A DNA stretch of 64,000 bases from the NCBI GenBank assembly GCA_951813325.1, contig OX638350.1, positions 248,001-312,000 on the forward strand, read 5' to 3'. The position numbers were made by a program, and so were the translations under genes. The notes below the pieces were generated by a model. The model made no database searches and had not been told where the DNA came from. It worked only from the letters and a program-made list of their open reading frames with translations. The DNA comes from an uncultured Acidimicrobiales bacterium. GTDB lineage: Bacteria > Actinomycetota > Acidimicrobiia > Acidimicrobiales > Bin134. Below are positions 44,680 through 53,309 of the stretch, piece after piece. Each line of letters starts with the position of its first letter. The stretch's first letter is position 1.

Positions 44680-45026
44680 TTCTCTTCTCAACTATGGTTG
44701 AAGTCTACTTGCGGAATATTGTTCTTGTGAGTCAAACTGATATCGATTCAATCTATTGACCAGGATTTATCGTACCTGACGTAATACGCAGACCAAGAGG
44801 CAAAAACCAGCCCGAAACAAGACTCATAACTGGTGGACCAAAAAACGGGGTCCGGTCGCTTGGGCATGCCCGCAAGCACCAGACCAACCCAACCCGCCCA
44901 AGAGCTCTGCCCGCGATCCGAGTCACTGCCGCAGAATAGCCCGGCAAACCACAAATGCTGGAACTGGCGACTTCAGCCCTTGCCTGCGGGGTTGGCTGGT
45001 CAGGAATCGGCTTCGATCGGGAGGGC
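44680..45026. other. Gap without a convincing gene
   Basis: Upstream of the A/T-rich membrane protein (its promoter is probably at 44690-44760) and downstream of the DUF4143 remnant. No reading of coding character was seen on either strand. Confidence 0.5.
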
Positions 45027-45248
45027 TCAGGGGCCGAGGAGGGCGGCGGGGATGACGGCTGTGCCGTCGGTGCGCCGGTAGGCGGTTGGTCTGGAATGGC
45101 TGACGGAAGCCTCTGAGGCTTGGGCGTAGACCCGAAGGTTGAGGGCCATGAGTGATTCGAACAGACGGCCGAGCAGCGAGCCGTCGCGGGCGATGGGCGG
45201 CCCCGCGGTATCCACACCTGCGGAGCCTTTGAACCCATGTGAACGCAT
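45027..45248 (-). pseudogene. Fragment of DUF4143-type AAA ATPase
   Basis: GPPIARDGSLLGRLFESLMALNLRVYAQASEASVSH matches the region of DUF4143 ATPases just before the nuclease-like end (usual form LGxLFESLVxLSVRVYAQAAEAxVxHLR). The N-terminal Walker domains and the end HEVDxI are missing. A scrap of a ~400-aa gene. Confidence 0.65.
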
Positions 45249-45679
45249 AGAGCACGGTACGGCATCTGCCCACTTCTTTCCCCAAGGCTGACAGGCGTCG
45301 CAATCCCATAACGGTGCTCATTGTGTTTACGGTGTCTGCCAAAGGCCGTTGAATGGGTGTCGTGCATCTGCATCCACAAGTCCCCCTTGGCTCCACCGAA
45401 CTGAACCTCCCCGGCTATTGCTCAGGCTTCTGGGAGGATGGAGCTATGTCAGATCAGCGAAGGATGTTGTGGCGAGTCCCACCGCTTGCGAGCGGGATTG
45501 CCCGCGTCCGAGAACCAGTGCCACAGCGTCAGCCTAAGACTCCTTGTTGAAACGCCGCCTGGTCTTCTGTTTTGCCCTAGAAGTCGCCGATCCACAGGCT
45601 CGGAGTGGGCCGTGGCCCGATCCGATAGCCGACGGTGGCTCCTGCCCCGAATCGGAATCGCCTACGGTGCCTACTTGGC
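45249..45679. other. Gap between gene remnants, nothing recognised
   Basis: 431 bases between the DUF4143 remnant and the DUF3226 gene. Short open frames exist on the plus strand (for example from 45353), but none has domain-like content or a ribosome site. It may hold more decayed sequence. Confidence 0.5.
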
Positions 45680-46306
45680 TTAGCCAAATACCTCCAGCAA
45701 CCACGCCAAGAACGTCTGCGCAGTGGGATCACCATGCTCGAAAAAGCCCTTGCCAACAGAAAGGCCCATCGGCAAGCCGCCGTTCTTGCCGGCCAGCCAC
45801 GCGTGGATTTCGGCTTTCGGCCGCTTCGGTCGCTCCCTAGGGAGAAGTCGGTCGAAGGCATCATCAACGTAGGTTTGAGCGAGCGGCCAGATGAGATCAC
45901 CAGGCGGAACTAGTCCGCTGAGAAAGTCCTCAAGTTCGCCTCCGCTTGAATTGTCGGGCATAAGCCAGACACCGACTCTCGGAAGTCCACTGCCAGCCTG
46001 CACTACAGTGCCAACGGTTGTGGGTTGTGGTGGAAGTCGGATTCCCACGGAACTGAACTCGTTGCTGATGTCCTGCCAGCGAGTATCCCGCTCGTCGTTG
46101 GCATCAACGACGACGCCAAGCGACATTCGGCCCGGCACGCGCGCTTCGTTCCGGATGCTCTGAATGACCTGCTGGACGTTGCCTTTCGCATCCACACCAA
46201 AGTCAACTTCATGTCCAGCACGCTGGTAGAGGTGGCAGATGACGTGCTCGTCGTTCGAGCCTTCGACCAGCAGCAGCTTCTGAGGGTTCGATGGGGCCAA
46301 GGGCAC
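45680..46306 (-). CDS. DUF3226 TOPRIM-like protein
   Basis: 208 aa. LLLVEGSNDEHVICHLYQRAG gives the TOPRIM Glu, and LGVVVDANDERDTRW gives the Asp-x-x-Asp metal site; PDNSSGGELEDFL is a DUF3226 hallmark. TOPRIM folds bind Mg and cut nucleic acids or transfer phosphate. It is seven bases downstream of the AAA ATPase gene, a split version of the OLD (ATPase + TOPRIM) layout; PARIS systems show AAA15 ATPase + DUF4435 in the same form. An anti-phage effector role is inference. Confidence 0.85.
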   Translation of the reverse strand: MPLAPSNPQKLLLVEGSNDEHVICHLYQRAGHEVDFGVDAKGNVQQVIQSIRNEARVPGRMSLGVVVDANDERDTRWQDISNEFSSVGIRLPPQPTTVGTVVQAGSGLPRVGVWLMPDNSSGGELEDFLSGLVPPGDLIWPLAQTYVDDAFDRLLPRERPKRPKAEIHAWLAGKNGGLPMGLSVGKGFFEHGDPTAQTFLAWLLEVFG

Positions 46307-46313
46307 TCAAGCC

Positions 46314-47453
46314 CTACCTGACTTCGATGCCCTGGGTGGCAGCGATGTTGAGATCGGCCTCGGAATACTCGACGGAGCGAAGCGAGCCGTCTTCATCATC
46401 GGGTTCAAGACGCACCGCGACCCCTTCTGAGCTCTCGTCCTCACATGCGGCCTCAGCGAAGCCCGCGATACAGTCCCAGCTGTGCGTCGTGGCCAGGACT
46501 TGTACGTTATGCTCACGCGCCGCGTGCAGCACCATGGCCCAGTAATCCCGCAGTAGCGAGTGATGGATGCCGTTCTCAGCCTCGTCGATGAGGAGGAACC
46601 CTTCCTTAGCATTGGCCAACCCGAGTGCTGTCCCCAGCGTGCGAACGGCACCGTCTCCCAAACTGCGGAGCGGAACGCGATCGCCCCGTGCCGGCTTGAC
46701 CATCATTCGTCTGCCTGTGGAACGCCGCGGCCGCTCTATCGGCGCGACACCCTCGATTTTCATGCGACACGCGAGTTGCAGTGCGTCCAGTGCAAGCTCC
46801 TCGCTGGGCGTGAGAGCGACTTCATCCCAGAGTTCGGCAAGTTGCCGATTCTCTACAACATCGGGCCCCAACAAGATGCACGGAGCATTGTCCGGCCAAT
46901 CCTCTTGGCCAAGTCCCCGCACCCTTTTCCATTGACGCATGGCAAACACATGAGGCGCTGCGAAGTCTTCAGACAATACAGGTTGATAATCGGTTAAGCC
47001 CCGAAACGAAACGAAAAATATCGGGCCATCAAGAGCCGCTCGTTGCCGCTCGAGCCGCTCAAGCCACTCGGGAGGCAGATCTGCTGCCATCACCGCCTCG
47101 ACTGTCAACTGCTCAGGATCTCCGACTGCCCCGATCGAGAACTTGTCATGTGGGCCGGGCTTGCGACCATAGAACAATGCCTCGAACGCAGGGCGTTCCG
47201 TGCGGCCGGCTTCGTCGTCATGTGAGGTCTCAATCTCGTGATGGCTCGTCAGAACATCGCGAAACGAGGCTGCTTCACCGCGACGCGCAAACAACTGGAT
47301 TGCATCGAGCACTGTCGTCTTGCCGACGCCGTTCCTGCCTGCGAGCAAGGTCACGCGGCCGAGGCGTTCAATGTCCAAGCGGTTTATGCCGCGGAAGCCG
47401 CGAACCGACAGCGACGGCAGATGCAGACCGTTTGTCTTCGTGTCTTCAGGCAT
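46314..47453 (-). CDS. AAA15/OLD-like ATPase
   Basis: 379 aa. Walker A AGRNGVGKTTVLDAI, signature SLGDGAVRTLGTALG, Walker B GFLLIDEAENGIHHS and TTHSWDCI (switch His). The N-terminal LPSLSVRGFRGINRLDIERLG is typical of AAA15/RecF-like proteins. It would form an SMC-like dimer that senses DNA or a phage protein and controls the TOPRIM partner. TAGAGGATG: the start is three bases after the preceding stop, showing coupling with the 78-aa gene. Confidence 0.9.
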   Translation of the reverse strand: MPEDTKTNGLHLPSLSVRGFRGINRLDIERLGRVTLLAGRNGVGKTTVLDAIQLFARRGEAASFRDVLTSHHEIETSHDDEAGRTERPAFEALFYGRKPGPHDKFSIGAVGDPEQLTVEAVMAADLPPEWLERLERQRAALDGPIFFVSFRGLTDYQPVLSEDFAAPHVFAMRQWKRVRGLGQEDWPDNAPCILLGPDVVENRQLAELWDEVALTPSEELALDALQLACRMKIEGVAPIERPRRSTGRRMMVKPARGDRVPLRSLGDGAVRTLGTALGLANAKEGFLLIDEAENGIHHSLLRDYWAMVLHAAREHNVQVLATTHSWDCIAGFAEAACEDESSEGVAVRLEPDDEDGSLRSVEYSEADLNIAATQGIEVR

Positions 47454-47456
47454 CCT

Positions 47457-47693
47457 CTACCGCCGGGTTCCTTCGAATTCGCAGGGTACCGCACCGCTTG
47501 GCCGTGGCCAGTAATAGATTTTCGCCAGGAGCAACTGCCTGTCAGACATCACAGGCAATGCATTTGTAAGCGTAGCGCGTGAGCCGCGCTTGAACTCCAG
47601 CATCTCGCGCCAAACCTCGCCGACCAGACCCCACAACTGTGCCGCGGACATCCACTCGGGCAGGTCATTGAGACGACGTCGCCGACGAGGCAC
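47457..47693 (-). CDS. Small protein at the head of the ATPase-TOPRIM unit
   Basis: 78 aa from GTG at 47693 (PRRRRRLNDLPEWMSAAQLWG, then VWREMLEFKRGSRATLTN). Basic N-terminus, helical middle. Not recognised. The stop is three bases before the ATPase start. Its start codon lies inside a 17-bp repeat. Could be a third component, an antitoxin-like inhibitor, or a non-functional leader frame. Confidence 0.5.
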   Translation of the reverse strand: MPRRRRRLNDLPEWMSAAQLWGLVGEVWREMLEFKRGSRATLTNALPVMSDRQLLLAKIYYWPRPSGAVPCEFEGTRR

Positions 47694-47737
47694 ATCAGAA
47701 AGAGAGGCACATCAGAAAGAGAGGCACATCAGAAAGA
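47687..47737. repeat. Three tandem 17-bp repeats upstream of ATPase operon
   Basis: GAGGCACATCAGAAAGA three times in a row with no spacers. On the minus strand each unit reads ATGTGCCTCTCTTTCTGATG, i.e. ATG ... TGA in frame. It may act as a binding site or translation leader; slippage origin is likely. Confidence 0.8.
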
Positions 47738-47880
47738 ATAGAGGAAAGCGCTTATGTCTTGGCTGACTCTGCCACATTCGCAAAGCAGTTGCCGCCTTCC
47801 AAGGATATGGGAAGGAGCGAACTTCCCCCTTTTGACCGGTCACCTCGATGACGCCTACCCGCGATTGAGTACCTGCCCGT

Positions 47881-49500
47881 CTACTGCGACCCTACTTGGT
47901 CTCGCCCTGACTTGGCGGCTTGTCCCAATGCCTCTTGAAAGCGCGCCACGCCCTCTGAGCCAACGGCGGCTTCCAACATCTTGTAGCCGAACCAACGGGA
48001 GAGGAAGTAGACGCAGAGAGCTTCAGCGACGCTGACGCCGTGGCTGTCGTCTTCGATCCTGTCGATGAAGTTGGCGAACGCCTTCATATCGTCGCGCAGG
48101 CCCACCGGGATGCTCCTCCTAACCGCCCTGCCGCGCAAACATGCAGAGAGCGCTCGACAGTCTCGGCGCGGAGCCCTGCCGGTCAAGTAGGCGACGCAGC
48201 CCAGCAGATGGGAACTTGCGGCTTTCACCACTTGGAGGCGGTTCTCGGGATCCTTGTGCACCTCGCGCAGGTGTTGCCGGTGCCGCAATGGCGCCAGGAC
48301 TTCCTTGTAGTGCTCCAGATCGGAGCTATTAGATAAGCCCTCGTGTTCCCAGCCGCTGGTGTGCAACCCAGGGCCTGGTATGCACGTGTCGGTTTCAACG
48401 AGCAGGTCAGTGAGATCCCTGCACATGTTCTCGCCGTTACCGGCAGAGGTGATGGCGCTCTGGAGCGGGTGTCGAGCCGGACCCAGGTGCCTACCGCTGA
48501 GCTCGTTAAGCAGCTCCGGTCCCCCGTCGGGCTTGCGGGGCGCTATTCGCACATATTCCCGCCACAGTGTCCAGGGGATCTCGCCTCTGCTGTTGATCAT
48601 GTCGCCCAGTTCCGCCAAGGTACGCATGCCGCCTGTCCAGCCCCTCTTCGAGCCATTGCTCCCCCCGAACCAATGCGCAGTGCGGAATGCCTCACGAGCC
48701 GCTGACAACAGCACAATGCCCAACACCAACAAAAGCAGCAACAGGAGCGACCTCCCGAAAATCCCCCAGACCTGCTCATTGAGTTGGTCGTCGCTGGTTC
48801 GGACCACATAGACAGACCACCCGAACCAATAGGCCCACAGCACGCCGTGCTTGGCGATGGTATTGCGCCGCCAGCGTCTTGCTTGTCGACGCGCCACCAG
48901 CAAATCCTCTTCCTCTGCGAGCCGCCACGCGGTCTCCTCGCATACATGCTCCTCGCTCCTAGTCCCCCACTCCTCGATGGGAAACAGGCCGTCCTCGGAG
49001 GGGTAGTTGAGCCATAGCGCGTCTTCCGGGACATCGGCCTGCCGCTGTGAGAAAACCCTGGGCTCCCCACCTTTGAGCCGGTCCGCGGACTGCACCACTG
49101 CATAGCGCGGGTCCCCAGAGCTCAACTCCAACGTTTCCGCATCCACTACGAGACATCTCACAAGCGCATCGGGATCGGTGGCGTCACCTTCCGACACAAC
49201 TGCCAACAGCCGCTCCTTGAGCTTCCGTTGGGACCGTGCGGAACGCACCAAATGATGTCCGTTCTCGCCAGCGCTCAAACGGAATTCGAACACAAACCCA
49301 GACGCGAGCTTGAACATGCCTTCGGCGTGGAGGTCCTTGCCCGTCGTGTACTTCCAACTGTCGACGGGGAAACCCGCCTTAGCATCGGTCTCCCGCGCAA
49401 GATATGAGCGCCGGAACCAGAACCACGCCGCCTTGAGCGGAGATCGGGGTCTCGTGAATTGCAGCGGCACCCTGCGGTATTGACGGATGCACTCAGCCAT
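47881..49500 (-). CDS. Unknown 539-aa membrane protein of the island
   Basis: From ATG at 49500 (MAECIRQYRRVPLQFTRP). A Trp/Arg-rich start, a ~200-residue soluble domain with alternating acidic and basic stretches, then one or two membrane spans (VLWAYWFGWSVYVV and SLLLLLLLVLGIVLLSA at about 225-270), and a ~260-residue C-terminal soluble part rich in His/Arg. No family recognised. It is co-oriented and upstream of the ATPase-TOPRIM unit, 187 bases away. Confidence 0.75.
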   Translation of the reverse strand: MAECIRQYRRVPLQFTRPRSPLKAAWFWFRRSYLARETDAKAGFPVDSWKYTTGKDLHAEGMFKLASGFVFEFRLSAGENGHHLVRSARSQRKLKERLLAVVSEGDATDPDALVRCLVVDAETLELSSGDPRYAVVQSADRLKGGEPRVFSQRQADVPEDALWLNYPSEDGLFPIEEWGTRSEEHVCEETAWRLAEEEDLLVARRQARRWRRNTIAKHGVLWAYWFGWSVYVVRTSDDQLNEQVWGIFGRSLLLLLLLVLGIVLLSAAREAFRTAHWFGGSNGSKRGWTGGMRTLAELGDMINSRGEIPWTLWREYVRIAPRKPDGGPELLNELSGRHLGPARHPLQSAITSAGNGENMCRDLTDLLVETDTCIPGPGLHTSGWEHEGLSNSSDLEHYKEVLAPLRHRQHLREVHKDPENRLQVVKAASSHLLGCVAYLTGRAPRRDCRALSACLRGRAVRRSIPVGLRDDMKAFANFIDRIEDDSHGVSVAEALCVYFLSRWFGYKMLEAAVGSEGVARFQEALGQAAKSGRDQVGSQ

Positions 49501-49634
49501 GGACTGCGCCGCTGGAGGGTCAGCCGGGCGGACCCCCACAGCCCGAACACCGCGCCGAAACCCCCGCCCAACCCCCCGCAACCCGCGAAGAGCTGCTCGC
49601 CCGAGCCGACGGCATCAAAGCCCGCTGCGGAAAG

Positions 49635-50105
49635 GTGTTCAACCTCTACTGCCCCAACAGGCCCATGCGCAAAGCCCGCGAGTCGCTGCTCGCCGTGCTC
49701 GTCGCCGCCGGCGCCAACCGGGCCAAAACCGACGAGGTGGCCGGCATCCTCCGCTCCACCCAAGAGAACGTCCGCAGCCTAATGAGACGAGCCGAAAAAG
49801 ACGGCTGGGTCATACGCGAGAGCCCCGCTGACTGGGCCCTCGCCCCACAAGTCAAAACCGACATCGCCCTGCTCGTCGACGCCGTAGACCAAAACGACGA
49901 ACAAACTGCCGAAGCCATCGCCGCCACCATCGGACCACCGCTTCCCACCGTCACCGACGAATGGCTCGACCAGCTCATCGCCGACCCCACCCCCCGAAAA
50001 GAACTACGCCTCGCCGCCGCAGAAATCCTCACCGCCGCCGCCGAGCAATGGCCCCAAAACCCCGCCTGGCTCGCCGCCACCGACCGCCTCTACGAACACG
50101 ACTAA
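49635..50105 (+). CDS. BTAD/SARP-like domain fragment
   Basis: 156 codons from GTG at 49635, with homology-like sequence running open further upstream to near 49505. AGANRAKTDEVAGILRSTQENVRSLMRRAEKDGWVIRESPADWAL is a winged-helix of the SARP/BTAD type and ALLVDAVDQNDEQTAEA is the start of the BTAD helices. It ends after ~100 residues of the helical part, so it is the tail of a longer protein. Its last ~300 bases are duplicated at 52021. It may be non-functional. Confidence 0.6.
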   Translation: MFNLYCPNRPMRKARESLLAVLVAAGANRAKTDEVAGILRSTQENVRSLMRRAEKDGWVIRESPADWALAPQVKTDIALLVDAVDQNDEQTAEAIAATIGPPLPTVTDEWLDQLIADPTPRKELRLAAAEILTAAAEQWPQNPAWLAATDRLYEHD

Positions 50106-50132
50106 CAGGGCTGTCAGACCCAACGGCGGATG

Positions 50133-50606
50133 TCAGGTGCTTCCGACCGTCTCGACAGATAGAAGCAGCAGACCGCCCGATGGAATCGGGCTGGTAACTA
50201 CGAAGGTAACCCGCAACCCGTACTTGGTTGCCCAGCAATAGCCATCACCGGTGTTCACAATGCCGAGTGCTGTTCCGATGCTGCAAGCGATGTCGGCGAG
50301 AAGCCGGTAAGCATCTTCAAGGTCCTCGCGTCCTCTCACAAGCTTCCAGTTCAGCAGCGGCAGGTCGATCTCGTGCCACATCCACGGGACTGGCTCTGAT
50401 GGCGGCTGCTCGCCGATGCGGCCCAGCAAATGGTCGACGCTGATCCCATGTGCATAGAAGTCGTTGTCTAGGAGCCGGCTCTGGTGGACGGTGAGCCCCT
50501 CGATGACCGCTTCAGCCTCACGGTCTGTCAGATCGGCGAACGGCTGTGGCGGGTGACCCCGTAATGTTCTCCCCGCACAGAACCCTCTCGTGAGCAATTT
50601 CCTCAT
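50133..50606 (-). CDS. Hypothetical protein
   Basis: 157 aa from ATG at 50606 (MRKLLTRGFCAGRTL; GTG at 50630 adds eight). No recognised family. Contains DLTDREAEAVIEGLTVHQSRLLDNDFYAHGISVDHLLG and YCWATKYGLRVTFVV. Its reading is coherent with mixed polar and hydrophobic content, so expression is plausible. It is convergent with the BTAD fragment. Confidence 0.5.
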   Translation of the reverse strand: MRKLLTRGFCAGRTLRGHPPQPFADLTDREAEAVIEGLTVHQSRLLDNDFYAHGISVDHLLGRIGEQPPSEPVPWMWHEIDLPLLNWKLVRGREDLEDAYRLLADIACSIGTALGIVNTGDGYCWATKYGLRVTFVVTSPIPSGGLLLLSVETVGST

Positions 50607-50696
50607 CCGCAGAAAATCATACAATCCCACCCATATTGCTGCACAGGCGATGACAGTGGGATAGTGTTCGACAGCCCATCGATGCGGAGAACACCA

Positions 50697-51278
50697 ATGA
50701 AATTTGCCAAAGCGGTATGCGTGGTAGCCCTGGTTGCGGTCCTCGCCACACCGCCCGCTGTCAGCGCCGAAGACCCCACAGCTGGCGTCGGCGAAAGCTC
50801 ATCGGGCCAATCGGATGGAGTTCTGCAACAAGAGCCTGCGGGTTCGCAAAGCAAAAAGAGTGCCTCGGCTGGTGCGGCCACGCGGAGCACGAGTCCGGCT
50901 GGATGTGCTGGCGCGGTGAACCATGCGCACGCATCCCACTACCATCCAGGCAAAATCGGCTATCAGGCCACCGTCGGTTGCCGACACGCCGTCGATAAGA
51001 TCTACATCGAGGTATGGGGAGACCGCAAGCACGTATGGGGCATATTCTCCTATTGGCGGCAGCACACAGATGGCCACGACGACGATTCTGTGAAGAACAG
51101 GACGGGCCACAGGTGGTCCCAGCACAAGAGAGGCGATAGCGGGTCCCATCACTATCGGACCCGCGCCTATGTGTACTCCATCGAGAACGGAAAGAAGTAT
51201 TGGCGCGATATGGAGGGAGCAGCCATCAGGATCAGTTGCGGGTGGGACCGACTCTACGGCTACGACTGCTCGGATTAA
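50697..51278 (+). CDS. Secreted protein of unknown function
   Basis: 193 aa from ATG at 50697. Signal peptide KFAKAVCVVALVAVLATPPAVSA, then a Ser/Gly/Ala-rich linker and a compact C-terminal domain rich in His, Trp, Lys and Tyr (GAVNHAHASHYHPGKIGYQA, RHAVDKIYIEVWGDRKHVWG, AYVYSIENGKKYWR) with Cys pairs. Family not recognised. The end overlaps the next gene by 37 bases in another frame. Confidence 0.7.
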   Translation: MKFAKAVCVVALVAVLATPPAVSAEDPTAGVGESSSGQSDGVLQQEPAGSQSKKSASAGAATRSTSPAGCAGAVNHAHASHYHPGKIGYQATVGCRHAVDKIYIEVWGDRKHVWGIFSYWRQHTDGHDDDSVKNRTGHRWSQHKRGDSGSHHYRTRAYVYSIENGKKYWRDMEGAAIRISCGWDRLYGYDCSD

Positions 51279-51841
51279 TCGCTGCTCTTCTGTCGGCTTG
51301 CAGTGCCCCCGCGCCAAGCGCTCAAGGGGGTCTGCCAGCCGAGTTCGCAGATGCAATAATTTTGCCCGACCCGATTCCGCTTGACGCGGCTCTGCATGCG
51401 AACGGCAGGCAGGCTGGCGAAGTCTTGGTGATTGCATGGGAATGGCCCAATCAAGCCCACAACGACGTGGATTTCTGGGTTGCCGACACCGACACCCCGC
51501 TGCCCAACCCGGTCTCCTGGACCGAAGGACTCCACTTGGCCATACCTACAACAGCGACCCCAATTTCAGTCGAATATTCGCTCTATACGCCAGACAGCCA
51601 ATCAGGCGAAGAGCCCGCCCAACACGGGTTGTGCCAGCACGCATGTACCGCTCCCCTTGACGGAGGAGTCGGATTCCCCATCCCGCCTGTCGACCACACC
51701 GGGTCACTGGTGGTTCAGGTCGAGTGGGCGACAACGCCCACAAAGGGCGTCCGTCCGCTGGTTGCCCGCGTAACATGGGTCATCGAACTCGAACCGCTCG
51801 TTTCATCAGAAAACGCGCAGCCAAGATCAACGCTACATTGA
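51242..51841 (+). CDS. Lipoprotein of unknown function
   Basis: 199 aa from GTG at 51242. Lipobox LLSAC (Cys at ~20) after LRLRLLGLIAAL. The extracytoplasmic part is rich in Trp, Asp, Pro and Thr (EVLVIAWEWPNQAHNDVDFWV, PISVEYSLYTPD, TGSLVVQVEW), like a beta-sandwich. Probably cotranscribed with the secreted protein upstream. No family recognised. Confidence 0.65.
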   Translation: MGPTLRLRLLGLIAALLSACSAPAPSAQGGLPAEFADAIILPDPIPLDAALHANGRQAGEVLVIAWEWPNQAHNDVDFWVADTDTPLPNPVSWTEGLHLAIPTTATPISVEYSLYTPDSQSGEEPAQHGLCQHACTAPLDGGVGFPIPPVDHTGSLVVQVEWATTPTKGVRPLVARVTWVIELEPLVSSENAQPRSTLH

Positions 51842-52020
51842 GGGGTCACCCAGAAGGGGGGACTCCACCGGCGGAATGCGGCGAGGTTGCCCATAGGTCG
51901 ACATTTGGGAGTCGTTATCTTCGACGATACTTCGCAGCTCGAATTGCACCATCTGTCAGAATCGCTGAGTGGAAGACGATAGTGGGGTAGCGGTTATATG
52001 CGCCGATTCCTGAGATATGC

Positions 52021-52314
52021 GCGGGCCGGATCATACGCGAGAGCCCCGCCGACTGGGCCCTCGCCCCACAAGTCAAGACCGACATCACCTTGCTCGTCGA
52101 CGCCGTAGACCAAAACGACGAACAGATCGCCGAAGCCATCGGACCACCGCTTCCCACCGTCACCGACGAATGGCTCGACCAGCTCATCGCCGACCTCGCT
52201 CCCCGAAAAGAACTACGCCTCACCGCCGCAGAAATCCTCACCGCCGCCGCCGAGCAATGGCCCCAAAGCCCCGCCCGGCTCGCCGCCACCGACCGTCTCT
52301 GCGGCCTCCAGTAA
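52021..52314 (+). pseudogene. Duplicated 3' fragment of the BTAD-like gene
   Basis: Matches 49806-50103 at about nine bases in ten, including IRESPADWALAPQVKTDI and TVTDEWLDQLIAD, with one in-frame 9-bp deletion. It has no start or winged helix of its own. It results from a local duplication of 2.2-kb spacing inside the island. Confidence 0.85.
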
Positions 52315-52373
52315 CGGGCCTCCTCAGCCAGGCCCCCGAACACAACCGCTAGAAGCGAACAAGCCGATACCGG

Positions 52374-53306
52374 TTAGATTCCGCAGGTTTCGCGGACGGG
52401 TCTGACGGCCTCGGGCAAACCGGTCAGGTCGAACTCCGCAGTCGGGGGTGTGGTTGAGTCGTCGTTGGCTTGGAGTTTGAAGGTTCCGGGGTTCTCGATC
52501 ATCTTGAACAAGGTGTCTCTGAACCAGTTCTGGGCTCTGCTGTGGCCGATGTCTCGTGGTTCTCCCCATTGAATTTCCCCCCATCGGACGGTTTGGTCGT
52601 TGTTGCCTATTGTCACCCAGTTCGTTGCGCTGTGCCTGGTTCCGTTCAGCCAGTACGCCCCTGCGCCCTCCAGCCGCTCGTCGGGGAACGTCACCGAGAA
52701 GTACACGTCCTGACCGTCGGCGCGGCACCACACGTTCATATGCGGGGTGTTGCCCGCATAGTTCTCCGTGGACGAAGCCATCAGCCGGATACCAGCCCAG
52801 TTGCCGTCATTGCGCACCAGCACCCAGCCGTCAGCCGCTGTTTGGGTGATTTCCGTCGGCAGGATTCCGCAGGTTTCGCGGACGGGTCTGACGGCCTCGG
52901 GCAAACCGGTCAGGTCGAACTCCGCAGTCGGGGGTGTGGTTGAGTCGTCGTTGGCTTGGAGTTTGAAGGTTCCGGGGTTCTCGATCATCTTGAACAAGGT
53001 GTCTCTGAACCAGTTCTGGGCTCTGCTGTGGCCGATGTCTCGTGGTTCTCCCCATTGAATTTCCCCCCATCGGACGGTTTGGTCGTTGTTGTTTATTGTC
53101 ACCCAGTTCGTTGCGCTGTGCCTGGTTCCGTTCAGCCAGTACGCCCCTGCGCCCTCCAGCCGCTCGTCGGGGAACGTCACCGAGAAGTACACGTCCTGAC
53201 CGTCGGCGCGGCACCACACGTTCATATGCGGGGTGTTGCCCGCATAGTTCTCCGTGGACGAAGCCATCAGCCGGATACCAGCCCACTCATCATCGTCTCG
53301 CACCAA
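52374..53306 (-). CDS. Two-repeat secreted-protein domain (downstream of in-frame TGA)
   Basis: 310 aa in two 162-residue units with almost identical sequence (AGIRLMASSTENYAGNTPH; PHMNVWCRADGQDVYFSV; WGEIQWGEPRDIGHSRAQ). It continues in the same frame as the upstream signal-peptide gene (53310-53789), separated only by TGA at 53310-53312. The first usable start would be GTG at 53303 with no clear ribosome site. Either the protein is expressed by readthrough, or the TGA is a nonsense mutation that leaves this part silent. The domain family is not known to me. Confidence 0.7.
   Translation of the reverse strand: MVRDDDEWAGIRLMASSTENYAGNTPHMNVWCRADGQDVYFSVTFPDERLEGAGAYWLNGTRHSATNWVTINNNDQTVRWGEIQWGEPRDIGHSRAQNWFRDTLFKMIENPGTFKLQANDDSTTPPTAEFDLTGLPEAVRPVRETCGILPTEITQTAADGWVLVRNDGNWAGIRLMASSTENYAGNTPHMNVWCRADGQDVYFSVTFPDERLEGAGAYWLNGTRHSATNWVTIGNNDQTVRWGEIQWGEPRDIGHSRAQNWFRDTLFKMIENPGTFKLQANDDSTTPPTAEFDLTGLPEAVRPVRETCGI
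52376..53283. repeat. 486-bp-offset tandem duplication
   Basis: About 420 bases at 52376-52797 recur at 52862-53283. I counted two substitutions inside the block (the GCC/GTT difference at about 52604/53090). Beyond it the sequence diverges but stays related over the rest of the 486-base period. The near-identity shows a recent copy or ongoing gene conversion. Confidence 0.9.
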
Positions 53307-53309
53307 CTC

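Noticed and set aside
45353..45683. Plus-strand frames in the 45.3-45.7 kb gap
   Set aside because: No domain-like content, no ribosome site, and mixed with obvious remnants.
47687..47737. Possible CRISPR array
   Set aside because: The 17-bp units are directly abutting with no spacers and no cas genes nearby.
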